DNA of 64,000 nucleotides from Oscillospiraceae bacterium. GTDB taxonomy: Bacteria; Bacillota; Clostridia; Oscillospirales; Acutalibacteraceae. A program made the position numbers and the translations under genes. Positions 45,296 through 53,429 of this stretch are shown in pieces; position 1 is the stretch's first letter; every line of letters begins with the position of its first letter. The stretch lies in the NCBI GenBank assembly GCA_031256825.1, contig JAIRPV010000027.1:1-64000 (forward strand), written 5' to 3'. Under the pieces are notes generated by a model. The model worked only from the letters and a program-made list of their open reading frames with translations. It searched no databases and had not been told where the DNA came from.

Positions 45296-46201
45296 ATGAG
45301 GAAGCTGCTGAAATCCGGGCGGGCAAAAATTGCTCTGGCGGCGCTTTGCGTGGGCTTGCTGCTGGCCGCCGCGTTTTTTCTTGCCCCGGGGGCGAACCAA
45401 CCGGCTGGCCTGACGACCGCCGCGACGCAAACCGCCGCCGCAACCACCGACGACTGGCCCAGCTTTGTTATGCCAACGGACGTCCCTTCCAGCGCAACCG
45501 CTGCGGCGCAAGCGGCCGCCGTTCCTGCGGCAATCACCGCCGCCGCGCCCCGAACAACAAGTATCACCACGGCAAAGCCGGCAACCGTGCAGACAACGCA
45601 GACAACTTCAACAACAGCAACAACACTAACAATAGCAACAACAGCATCAACAACAAAAGCTATTACTACAACAGCAACAACAAAAGCAATTACTACAACA
45701 GCAATAACAGAAACACAAGCAATTACAACTGCGACAACGACAACGACTACAACGACAACGACAACGACCGCGGCGATCGTTCCGCTGCCAACGAAAACCT
45801 GCGTGATTTCGATCCAGTGCGCAACGCTGCTGCAAAACTTGGAACAGCTCAGCGAAGAAACACGCAAACTTGTGCCGCCGGATGGCTTTTTGCTCCGGCC
45901 CAAAACGATCGTCCTCAGCGCGGGCGAAAGCGCCTTCAGCGCATTGCAGCGCGCGGCGCGAAGCGAAAATATTCACATGGAGTTTACGCAGAATCCCGCG
46001 CTGAACAGCGCCTATATCCGGGGCATCGGCAATATTTACGAGTTCGACTGCGGCCCAACCTCCGGCTGGATGTATCGCGTCAACGGCGAATTTCCGAGCG
46101 TTGGCTGCGGCCAGTATACCCTGAAAGACGGCGACAGCCTGGATTTTCTGTATTCCTGCAACCTGGGGAAGGACATTGGCGGGAGCAACGCGACCGGTTA
46201 G
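45296..46201 (+). CDS. Membrane-anchored DUF4430 (transcobalamin C-terminal-like) protein with poly-Thr linker
   Basis: N-terminal TM; ITTTATTKAITTTAITETQAITTATTTTTTTTTTTT linker; IYEFDCGPTSGWMYRVNGEFPSVGCGQYTLKDGDSLDFLYSCNLGKD. Confidence 0.86.
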   Translation: MRKLLKSGRAKIALAALCVGLLLAAAFFLAPGANQPAGLTTAATQTAAATTDDWPSFVMPTDVPSSATAAAQAAAVPAAITAAAPRTTSITTAKPATVQTTQTTSTTATTLTIATTASTTKAITTTATTKAITTTAITETQAITTATTTTTTTTTTTTAAIVPLPTKTCVISIQCATLLQNLEQLSEETRKLVPPDGFLLRPKTIVLSAGESAFSALQRAARSENIHMEFTQNPALNSAYIRGIGNIYEFDCGPTSGWMYRVNGEFPSVGCGQYTLKDGDSLDFLYSCNLGKDIGGSNATG

Positions 46202-46209
46202 GAGGCCTT

Positions 46210-47085
46210 ATGCGTCAAGATAGTTTCGCGGGGTACCATCCCGCTGTTCAGCTGCTCTATTTTGCGCTGGTGCTGGGCTGCGCTGTGGCGATGGGCCATC
46301 CGGTGTGCCTGGCGCTGTCGTTTGTCTGCGCGCTGGCCTGCGCGCTGCGGTTGCGCGCGGGGGGGCGCAGGCAATTGCTTTGGCTGCTGCCCGGCTGTGC
46401 CCTGGCGGCGCTGGTCAACCCCGCTTTCAGCCACCGGGGCGCTACGATTCTGGCCTATTTCCCCGGGGGCAATCCGCTTACGCTGGAGTCGATCCTGTTT
46501 GGGATATCTTCTTCGGCGGCGCTTGTTACCGTGCTGCTTTGGTTCCGCTATTTGAACGCCGTGCTGGACAGCGAAAAAATCCTTTGGCTCTTCGGGCGGG
46601 CGGCACCGGGGCTTTCGCTGCTGCTGAGCCTGTCGCTGCGCTTTGTGCCAAGATTTGCCGCGCAGGCGAGGGCGATTGAAGAAGCGCAGCGCTGCGTTGG
46701 GGAAGAAGCGCGGGGCCTGCTGCGCCGCGCGCGGCACGGCATGCGCGTGCTTTCGATTCTAGTCACATGGGCGCTCGAAAACGCGATCGACACCGCCGAC
46801 AGCATGAAGGCCCGGGGCTATGGCCTGCCGGGGCGCAGCGCTTTTTCGATCTACCGGTTCGATCGGCGCGATGGGCTTGCGCTGTTTTTTCTTGTCTTTT
46901 GCGGCGGCGCGGCAATCGGCGGCGCGGCGTTTGGCCGGCTGAAATTTCACTATTACCCCACGGCGGGCGGCGCGGCGCCTGATCTGGCGCAAATTTGCCT
47001 GTTCGCGGCATATGGCGCGCTGTGCGGCCTGCCGCTGATCCTCAACGCGAAGGAGGCTCTGCAATGGAAGCGATTGCGGAACTGA
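46210..47085 (+). CDS. ECF transporter transmembrane T component (CbiQ/EcfT family)
   Basis: Multiple TM segments; FVPRFAAQARAIEEAQRCVG...RARHGMRVLSILVTWALENAIDTADSMKARGYGL. Confidence 0.88.
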   Translation: MRQDSFAGYHPAVQLLYFALVLGCAVAMGHPVCLALSFVCALACALRLRAGGRRQLLWLLPGCALAALVNPAFSHRGATILAYFPGGNPLTLESILFGISSSAALVTVLLWFRYLNAVLDSEKILWLFGRAAPGLSLLLSLSLRFVPRFAAQARAIEEAQRCVGEEARGLLRRARHGMRVLSILVTWALENAIDTADSMKARGYGLPGRSAFSIYRFDRRDGLALFFLVFCGGAAIGGAAFGRLKFHYYPTAGGAAPDLAQICLFAAYGALCGLPLILNAKEALQWKRLRN

Positions 47086-48656
47086 GGGAGTTCTGTTTTA
47101 CCTACCCCGGAGCAACCGCCCCCGCCCTGCGGGAGATCTGCCTGAAGATAGCGCCGGGCGAGTTTGCCGTGCTGTGCGGCCCCAGCGGGTGCGGCAAAAC
47201 CACGCTGCTGCGGCAGCTCAAGCCCGCCCTTGCGCCGCACGGCACGGTTTCTGGTGAAATTTTTTTTGCGGGCGCGCCGCTGAGAGCGCTTTCGCCGCGC
47301 GACGGGGCGCAGAAGATTGGCTTTGTGCTGCAAAACCCCGAAAATCAGGTGGTTACAGATAAAGTTTGGCACGAGCTGGCGTTCGGGCTGGAGTCGCTGG
47401 GCTACGACAACCGTGCCATTCGCCTGCGCACGGCGGAAATGGCCAGTTTTTTTGGGATAGAACCCTGGTTCCGCCGGGATGTCGGCACGCTTTCCGGCGG
47501 GCAGAAGCAATTGCTTGCGCTGGCTTCCGTCATGGCGACGCAGCCGGATCTGCTGTTGCTCGACGAGCCAACAGGGCAGCTGGATCCCATTGCGGCGGGC
47601 GAATTTTTAGCGGCGCTGGCGCGGCTGAACCGGGAGCTTGGTGTGACGATAATTCTCACGGAACACCGGCTGGAGGAAGCGCTGCCGCTGGCTTCGCAGG
47701 CGATTGTGATGGACGAAGGGCGCGTGTTATGCACGGGCACGCCTGCGGAAATTGGGCGCGGCCTGCGGGAGCTGCGCCACGGCATGTTTGCCGCCATGCC
47801 CGTGCCCATGCGGGTTTGGGCCGCTGTGCCGAACACGGAACCCTGCCCGGTGACTGTGCGGGAAGGGCGGGAATGGCTGCGCGCGCCGCTGCGGCGCATT
47901 GCGGCGGAAGAACCCGCGCCGGTTGGGGAGCCGGCTGTTGTTTTCGACGATATTTGGTTCCAATACGAAAAAGAAGGCCCAGCGATACTCAAAGGGCTTT
48001 CGCTGCGGGCGTATCCGGGGGAAATCACGGCAATTCTGGGCGGCAACGGCGCGGGCAAAACCACGGCGCTGATGGTTATGGCGGGCCTGCGCAAGGCATA
48101 CCGGGGGAAAACGAAGGCCGCGGGACGGCGGGCCGCCCTGCCCCAGAACCCGCATACGCTGTTTGCGGCGAACACCCTGCGGGCGGATTTGGCGGCGGCG
48201 CCGAACGGCGAATCGCCGCAAAAAATGCGCGATATCACGGCGCTTTGCCATCTGGAGGGCTTGCTGGAACGCCATCCCTACGATCTTTCGGGCGGCGAGC
48301 AGCAGCGCGCCGCGCTGGCGAAAGTGCTGCTGACGGAGCCGGACATCCTGCTGCTCGACGAACCGACCAAAGGCCTGGACGCGAAGTTCAAACTCGAATT
48401 TGCCGCGATCCTGAAAAAACTCATCGGCAAAGGCGTGGCCGTTGTGATGGTGAGCCACGACATAGAGTTTTGCGCCGGCAACGCCAGCCGCTGTATTCTG
48501 CTGTTCGACGGCGCCGCCGTGGCCGAAGGGCCGCCGCGCGCGTTTTTTTCCGGCAACAGTTTTTATACCACCGCCGCCAACCGCATGGCCCGGCACGTTT
48601 TGCCGCAGGCGATAACGGCGGAGGATATCATTTTTGCGCTGGGAGGCGAAGCATGA
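47064..48656 (+). CDS. ECF transporter energizing ATPase with two fused ABC domains
   Basis: GPSGCGKTT, LSGGQKQLLALASVMATQPDLLLLDEPTGQLD; second GGNGAGKTT, LSGGEQQRAALAKVLLTEPDILLLDEPTKGLD. Confidence 0.93.
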   Translation: MEAIAELREFCFTYPGATAPALREICLKIAPGEFAVLCGPSGCGKTTLLRQLKPALAPHGTVSGEIFFAGAPLRALSPRDGAQKIGFVLQNPENQVVTDKVWHELAFGLESLGYDNRAIRLRTAEMASFFGIEPWFRRDVGTLSGGQKQLLALASVMATQPDLLLLDEPTGQLDPIAAGEFLAALARLNRELGVTIILTEHRLEEALPLASQAIVMDEGRVLCTGTPAEIGRGLRELRHGMFAAMPVPMRVWAAVPNTEPCPVTVREGREWLRAPLRRIAAEEPAPVGEPAVVFDDIWFQYEKEGPAILKGLSLRAYPGEITAILGGNGAGKTTALMVMAGLRKAYRGKTKAAGRRAALPQNPHTLFAANTLRADLAAAPNGESPQKMRDITALCHLEGLLERHPYDLSGGEQQRAALAKVLLTEPDILLLDEPTKGLDAKFKLEFAAILKKLIGKGVAVVMVSHDIEFCAGNASRCILLFDGAAVAEGPPRAFFSGNSFYTTAANRMARHVLPQAITAEDIIFALGGEA

Positions 48657-49391
48657 AGGCAAAAGCGGCGCAACGCTCATCCAACTTGAAAAAGCCAAAT
48701 CGCGGCGCGCTTGCGGCGCTGCCGCTGCTGCTGATTCCGCTGACCATTTTTGTGGGCATGCATTGGCTGGGCGACCGCAAGTTTTATTTTATTTCGCTGC
48801 TGATTGTGCTGGAGGCGCTGCTGCCGTTTTTTTTTTGCGTTCGAGGGCAGCCGCCCCAAAGCGCGGGAGCTGGTTACCATTGCCGTGCTGTGCGCGCTGG
48901 CCGTGGCGGGCCGCGCGGCGTTTTTTATGATTCCGCAGGTGAAGCCCATGGCGGCTGTCGTGATTCTTGCGGGCGCGGCTTTTGGCGGCGGTGCGGGGTT
49001 TCTGGTGGGGGCTGTGTCGGCCTTTGTGAGCAACCTCTTTTTTGGGCAAGGCCCCTGGACGCCGTGGCAGATGTTTGCTTTCGGGTTGATTGGCTTTTTT
49101 TCCGGGCTGCTGTTTCGGCGGCCCGCGCGCCGCCCGCGCGCCCGGCGGTTGGCCCTGTGCGCTTACGGCGGCCTTTCGGTCATGATCATTTACGGCCTGC
49201 TGATGGATACGCAAAGCGCCCTGATGCTGAGCGAGCCTTCCTGGCCGCTGATGGCGGCGGCCTGGCTGCGCGGCCTGTCGTTCAACCTTGCGCACGCGCT
49301 TTCCACCGTGTTTTTTTTGGCGGTGATGGCGCGGCCCATGCTGGAAAAGATAGACCGGCTCAAGCTGAAATATGGCATGCTGGCCGGGTGA
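48653..49391 (+). pseudogene. ECF transporter S component, interrupted by an apparent frameshift at a T10 tract (48827-48836); possibly functional
   Basis: First half MKAKAAQRSSNLKKPNRG...SLLIVLEALLPFF in one frame; second half FAFEGSRPKARELVTIAVLCALAVAGRAAFFMIPQVKPMAAVVILAGAAFGGGAGFLVGAVSAFVSNLFFGQGPWTPWQMFAFG in another; removing one T joins them. Confidence 0.8.
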
Positions 49392-49399
49392 CTTCTGGT

Positions 49400-50731
49400 T
49401 CAGATTGCTTCAGGAACCTCTTCCGGGGAGCGGCGCGGGCAGCGCATCGTCGTCAGTATCCCCATGGCCGTGGCCTCTTTTGGCCCGGCCACCACTTTTT
49501 TTCCGGTATACTCCTGTGTCAGCATGTTCAGGTAGCGATCGCCGCTGCCGCCGCCAAAAATACGAATCGTATCGCAGCGCAGCCCGGTGACGTCTTCCGC
49601 TTCCCGCGCCGTTTGCGCGTAGCATTCCGCGAGCGAATGATAGACCGCGCGGACAACGCCGCCCAGCGGCAGCTCCGGCCGCCCCAGCCGCTTGCGCACC
49701 GCGGCGGACATGCTTTTGGGCGCGAGAAAAATTTCGTCCTGCACATTCACCGTGCCGTCGAACGCGCTGTCCATCGCCAGGTTCATCAGCTGCTCGTAGC
49801 TCGTGGGTGCCGGTTGTTCCCGTTTGATTTGCTGGATCATCCAAAGCCCCATGATATTTTTTAAAAAGCGGATTCGCCCGTCCGCGCCGCCCTCGTTGGT
49901 AAAGCCCGCGCGTCTGGCGCGTTCATCCAGCAGGGGCTGCTCCAGCAGCGTGCCCATCAGGCTCCATGTGCCGGAAGAAATATACAACGGCGCCTGCCCG
50001 CAGGCCACGGCGCTGGCTGTGTCGTGCGTGGCGGGCAGAATCACTTTGCAGTCGAACCCCACCCTGTTTTGCACTTCGGGCAGCAGCCCGCCCACAAAAG
50101 TTCCCGGCCGCGAAAGCGGAGCAAACAGCTTTGCCGGGTACCCCAGCCGCCCGATCAGCTCCATATCCCATTGGCCGGTGGCGGCGTCGATCAGCCCGGT
50201 CGTGGTCGCGTTGGTGTATTCCCGGCGTATGGATCCGGTTAGCCGCCAGTGGAAGTATTCCGGCAGCATGAGCAGGTGCGCCGCCCGCGCCAGCCGCCCG
50301 GTTTCTTTGTCGTCCCAAAGCTGATAGACGCTGTTATATGGCTGCCGCGCAATCCCTGTGCGCCGGTAAAGCTCGTGCGCGGGCGCCACGCCTTCCACGC
50401 CCGCCATGGAGCTTCCGCCGCGTTTGTCGCGGTAGGCGTAGGCCGGCCCGAGTTCCCGGTATTGTTCATCCAACAGCACATAGTCCACGCCCCATGTGGC
50501 AATGCCAACGCACGCGGGGATTTTGCCTTGTTCCCGGCATTTTTCCAGCCCCCGCAGGATTTCGCCGAAGAGCGCTTCTGTGTCCCAAAAAAGCCGGCCG
50601 CCGTTTTGCGCGCATCCGTTGGCGAAGCGATGCACCTCTTCCAGCTTCAGCTCGTTGTTTTCCCAGCGTCCCAGTATGTGCCGCCCGCCCGAGGCCCCCA
50701 GGTCTATCGCAAGCCCATATTCCGCATCCAT
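49400..50731 (-). CDS. Rhamnulokinase-like FGGY carbohydrate kinase
   Basis: YGLAIDLGASGGRHILGRW; CVGIATWGVDYVLLDE; ATHDTASAVACGQAPLYISSGTWSLMGTLLEQPLL; IRIFGGGSGDRYLNMLTQEYTGKKV. Confidence 0.9.
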   Translation of the reverse strand: MDAEYGLAIDLGASGGRHILGRWENNELKLEEVHRFANGCAQNGGRLFWDTEALFGEILRGLEKCREQGKIPACVGIATWGVDYVLLDEQYRELGPAYAYRDKRGGSSMAGVEGVAPAHELYRRTGIARQPYNSVYQLWDDKETGRLARAAHLLMLPEYFHWRLTGSIRREYTNATTTGLIDAATGQWDMELIGRLGYPAKLFAPLSRPGTFVGGLLPEVQNRVGFDCKVILPATHDTASAVACGQAPLYISSGTWSLMGTLLEQPLLDERARRAGFTNEGGADGRIRFLKNIMGLWMIQQIKREQPAPTSYEQLMNLAMDSAFDGTVNVQDEIFLAPKSMSAAVRKRLGRPELPLGGVVRAVYHSLAECYAQTAREAEDVTGLRCDTIRIFGGGSGDRYLNMLTQEYTGKKVVAGPKEATAMGILTTMRCPRRSPEEVPEAI

Positions 50732-50754
50732 ACGCTGTCTCCCCGCTGTTTTTA

Positions 50755-50838
50755 TCATGACAATCGCACCAAAAAACGGAATGTTACGCAGGTCTCTGCG
50801 TAGCGTCCGTTAATGACGATTGCAGATGTTTTGTTCAT
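50755..50838 (-). CDS. Short ORF MNKTSAIVINGRYAETCVTFRFLVRLS upstream of the kinase
   Basis: RBS aggtgg at 5-nt spacing; stop overlaps an ATG in the kinase frame. Confidence 0.3.
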   Translation of the reverse strand: MNKTSAIVINGRYAETCVTFRFLVRLS

Positions 50839-50849
50839 AAATCCACCTC

Positions 50850-50878
50850 TTGACATTTTGTTTGGTATGTGGTATCAT
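50850..50878 (+). promoter_or_regulatory. SigA-type promoter of a candidate small RNA
   Basis: TTGACA-17 nt-TATCAT. Confidence 0.6.
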
Positions 50879-50884
50879 TAGGTG

Positions 50885-50952
50885 GATGGGGCGGTGGCAA
50901 GCCCGCCCCTCTTGCCTTCTGGAATCTGCCGCGCCACGGCAGGTTCTTTTTT
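50885..50952 (+). ncRNA. Candidate ~68-nt small RNA with two hairpins, the second an intrinsic terminator
   Basis: Hairpin ggggcgg-tggcaagc-ccgcccc, then ctgccg-cgcca-cggcag-GTTCTTTTTT, downstream of a good promoter. Confidence 0.4.
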
Positions 50953-51109
50953 ATTCTTGGTTTTGCTCGGAGATTTGCCGGAGCTTCTTTTCGTTGTCTG
51001 CTCTGACTGATTCCGATTTCACAAATCCGCGGAGTTCTGCGAAAAGTCGATATGCGTCAAGCTCTTCCTGTAAGTCGCGGATGATTTCAGCTGCGTTTGG
51101 CATTTTCAT
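50951..51109 (-). CDS. Small hypothetical protein (52 aa) absent from the supplied ORF track
   Basis: MKMPNAAEIIRDLQEELDAYRLFAELRGFVKSESVRADNEKKLRQISEQNQE; RBS gaaagga upstream. Confidence 0.55.
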   Translation of the reverse strand: MKMPNAAEIIRDLQEELDAYRLFAELRGFVKSESVRADNEKKLRQISEQNQE

Positions 51110-51335
51110 GTTGTGTCCTTTCTAGCGTCTCGCCCTGCATACTTGGGTTGGTTTTCCCTTCCCTGTAGCTATATTATATCATAGCTGGCGGCCCGGATGC
51201 AATGCTTTTTTGTGGCGAAAATTAGGTTTCCCAATGGATTTTCCTGTTTTTTGCGCCAACGGTTGCTTTTTTTTGCGGGCTATGTTATAATATAGATGAA
51301 ACTGAAACTGAGATTGGCGGATTGGAGATAACAGG

Positions 51336-52334
51336 ATGAGCCAGTGGCAATGGAGCCTTCCCACGCGGGTGATCTTTGGCCCGGGCGCGCGCGCGTGCTT
51401 GCCGGAATTCATCGCGGGCAAACGGGCGGCGCTTGTGCGCAGCCGCAGCGCGGGCAGCGTGCCCGGCGACTATGCGGGGGAATTCAGCGGCATACGCCCC
51501 AACCCAACGGTTGAAAATGTGCGCGACTGCGCGGCGTTTTTGTCGGCGATGGGCGCGGAAATTGTGGTGGCCGTGGGCGGGGGCAGCGTGCTCGACTGCG
51601 CAAAGGCCGCGGCAAAGGCGCTGCCGCTCATTGCGTTGCCCACAACGGCGGGCACCGGCAGCGAGGTGACAAATATCAGCGTGGTCAGCGACGACGCGGT
51701 TCACACCAAAACCCCGCAAATGTCGCCCGATTATTTCCCGGCCATTGCCATTGTTGACCCGGAACTGACCTATACCATGCCCCGGCGGGTTGCCGCCGAA
51801 AGCGGAGTGGACGCGCTGTCGCACGCCATCGAAGCCCTTTGGAGCATTCACCACAACCCGGCCAGCGACGCGTTGGCGCTGCGCGCGTGCCGCCTGATTT
51901 TTGATCATCTTGCGCCATCCTGCGAAGGCGGCCTGGCTTCCCGCGACGCAATGAGCGAGGGTTCGCTGTTGGCGGGCCTCGCCTTTGCCCAAACGCGCAC
52001 CGCCGGTGTGCACGCGAGTTCCTTCCCGCTGACCGCCCGTTACGGCCTGTCGCACGGCGCGGCCTGCGGCTTTACGCTGGCGGCGTTTGCGCGGCTGAAT
52101 GGAATCGACTCCCACGCCCGCGCGCTGGGTTTTGCCGATTCCGCCGCGCTGGCCGATGAAATTGATCGCATAAAAAAGGCGCTTGGGCTGCCCGTATATC
52201 TTGCCGACGCCGGCATTGCCGAACCCGATCTGCCGCAGCTTGCGCGGGACTGCCTGCAACCGCCCAATATGCGCAACAACCCCGTCGCGATGGATGAAGC
52301 GGGCATGCTGCGGCTGCTGCTTTCGCTAAAATAG
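51336..52334 (+). CDS. Iron-containing alcohol dehydrogenase family protein
   Basis: ATRVIFGPGA-like N-terminus; VVAVGGGSVLDCAKAAA; ALPTTAGTGSEVTNISVV; ESGVDALSHAIEALWS; GLSHGAACGFTL. Confidence 0.92.
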   Translation: MSQWQWSLPTRVIFGPGARACLPEFIAGKRAALVRSRSAGSVPGDYAGEFSGIRPNPTVENVRDCAAFLSAMGAEIVVAVGGGSVLDCAKAAAKALPLIALPTTAGTGSEVTNISVVSDDAVHTKTPQMSPDYFPAIAIVDPELTYTMPRRVAAESGVDALSHAIEALWSIHHNPASDALALRACRLIFDHLAPSCEGGLASRDAMSEGSLLAGLAFAQTRTAGVHASSFPLTARYGLSHGAACGFTLAAFARLNGIDSHARALGFADSAALADEIDRIKKALGLPVYLADAGIAEPDLPQLARDCLQPPNMRNNPVAMDEAGMLRLLLSLK

Positions 52335-52349
52335 CGCGCGCACGGATAA

Positions 52350-52374
52350 AAGCCCCCGTTTGGGGGGCTTCGCT
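52350..52374 (+). terminator. Intrinsic terminator-like hairpin
   Basis: aaaagcccccgtttggggggctt. Confidence 0.65.
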
Positions 52375-52410
52375 ATCTGTAAAGGCCAAAACCTTGCCGT
52401 TGAAAAAATG

Positions 52411-52432
52411 ATGTAAAGTGATTTGCCTTTAC
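52411..52432. promoter_or_regulatory. 22-bp bipartite motif instance 6 (upstream of metF)
   Basis: TGTAAAG-TGATTTGC-CTTTACA; intergenic, upstream of ttgact-17-tataat. Confidence 0.6.
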
Positions 52433-52547
52433 ACTCGGGGGTCTAAAATTTGCGTTGACTTCCCTGATTCAGAATGCTATAATAAGCACATGACTTGTGG
52501 CGCGGCAAAGCGTAAGAAAGCCAGGATTAGAACAAGGAGGAACGGGG

Positions 52548-53429
52548 ATGCCAATCGGGGCGATTGCGGAGTTGATGACGGGGGGCGGGGTCTGCCTTTC
52601 GTTCGAGGTTTTTCCGCCGAAGCAGGCGGAAAATTTTGAGGCGGTGTCGCGCGCGGCGCTGGAAATCGCGGCGTTGCAGCCTTCGTTTATGAGCGTTACC
52701 TACGGCGCGGGCGGCACCACCGACCGCTACACGCTGGCGGTTGCCCAGGAAATCCAGGAGAAACACGGTTTGCCGGCGCTGGCGCACCTGACCTGTATCG
52801 GGGCCGACCGGGCGGGGGTTCGCGCGCGGCTGGAGATTCTGCGCGCGGCGGGCGTGCGCAATATTATGGCGCTGCGCGGCGACCTGCCCGAGGGGCAAAT
52901 GCCCGCCAGCGACTACCCTTACGCGGCGGATCTGGTGGCGGAGATCAAAGCGTTCGGCGGCTTTTGCGTTGGCGCGGCCTGTTACCCGGAGGGCCATGTG
53001 GAATGCGGCAGCCCCGCCGAAGACCGCCGGAACCTCAAAAAAAAGGTAGACGCCGGCGCGGATTTTTTGACGACACAGATGTTTTTTGACAATGATTTAT
53101 TGTATAAGTTCCTGTATCAGATCCGCGAAATCGGCATTTCGGCGCCGGTTGCGGCGGGCATTATGCCGGTGACCAACGGCCGGCAAATTGCCCGGATTTG
53201 CAGGCTTTCCGGCACCTACCTGCCCGCGCGTTTCCGCGCGATTGTGGATCAATATGGCGATTCGCCCGCCGCCATGCAACAGGCCGGGATTGTTTACGCC
53301 TGCGAGCAGATCGTTGATTTGCTGGCCAGCGGCGTGAACGCCATTCACGTTTACAGCATGAACAAGCCCGCTGTGGCAGCGGCAATCCGTGACAATTTAA
53401 AGCATCTGATAGGAGAATGCGCGTGCTGA
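52548..53429 (+). CDS. metF: Methylenetetrahydrofolate reductase
   Basis: LSFEVFPPKQAENFE; FMSVTYGAGGTTDRYTLAVA; HLTCIGADRAGVRARLEILRAAGVRNIMALRGDLPEG; DFLTTQMFFDN. Confidence 0.94.
   Translation: MPIGAIAELMTGGGVCLSFEVFPPKQAENFEAVSRAALEIAALQPSFMSVTYGAGGTTDRYTLAVAQEIQEKHGLPALAHLTCIGADRAGVRARLEILRAAGVRNIMALRGDLPEGQMPASDYPYAADLVAEIKAFGGFCVGAACYPEGHVECGSPAEDRRNLKKKVDAGADFLTTQMFFDNDLLYKFLYQIREIGISAPVAAGIMPVTNGRQIARICRLSGTYLPARFRAIVDQYGDSPAAMQQAGIVYACEQIVDLLASGVNAIHVYSMNKPAVAAAIRDNLKHLIGECAC

Noticed and set aside
47366-49864. 832-aa plus-strand ORF
   Set aside because: Mostly an out-of-frame reading of the ECF ATPase; only the stretch from 48653 to about 48836 in this frame (first half of the S component) is credible.
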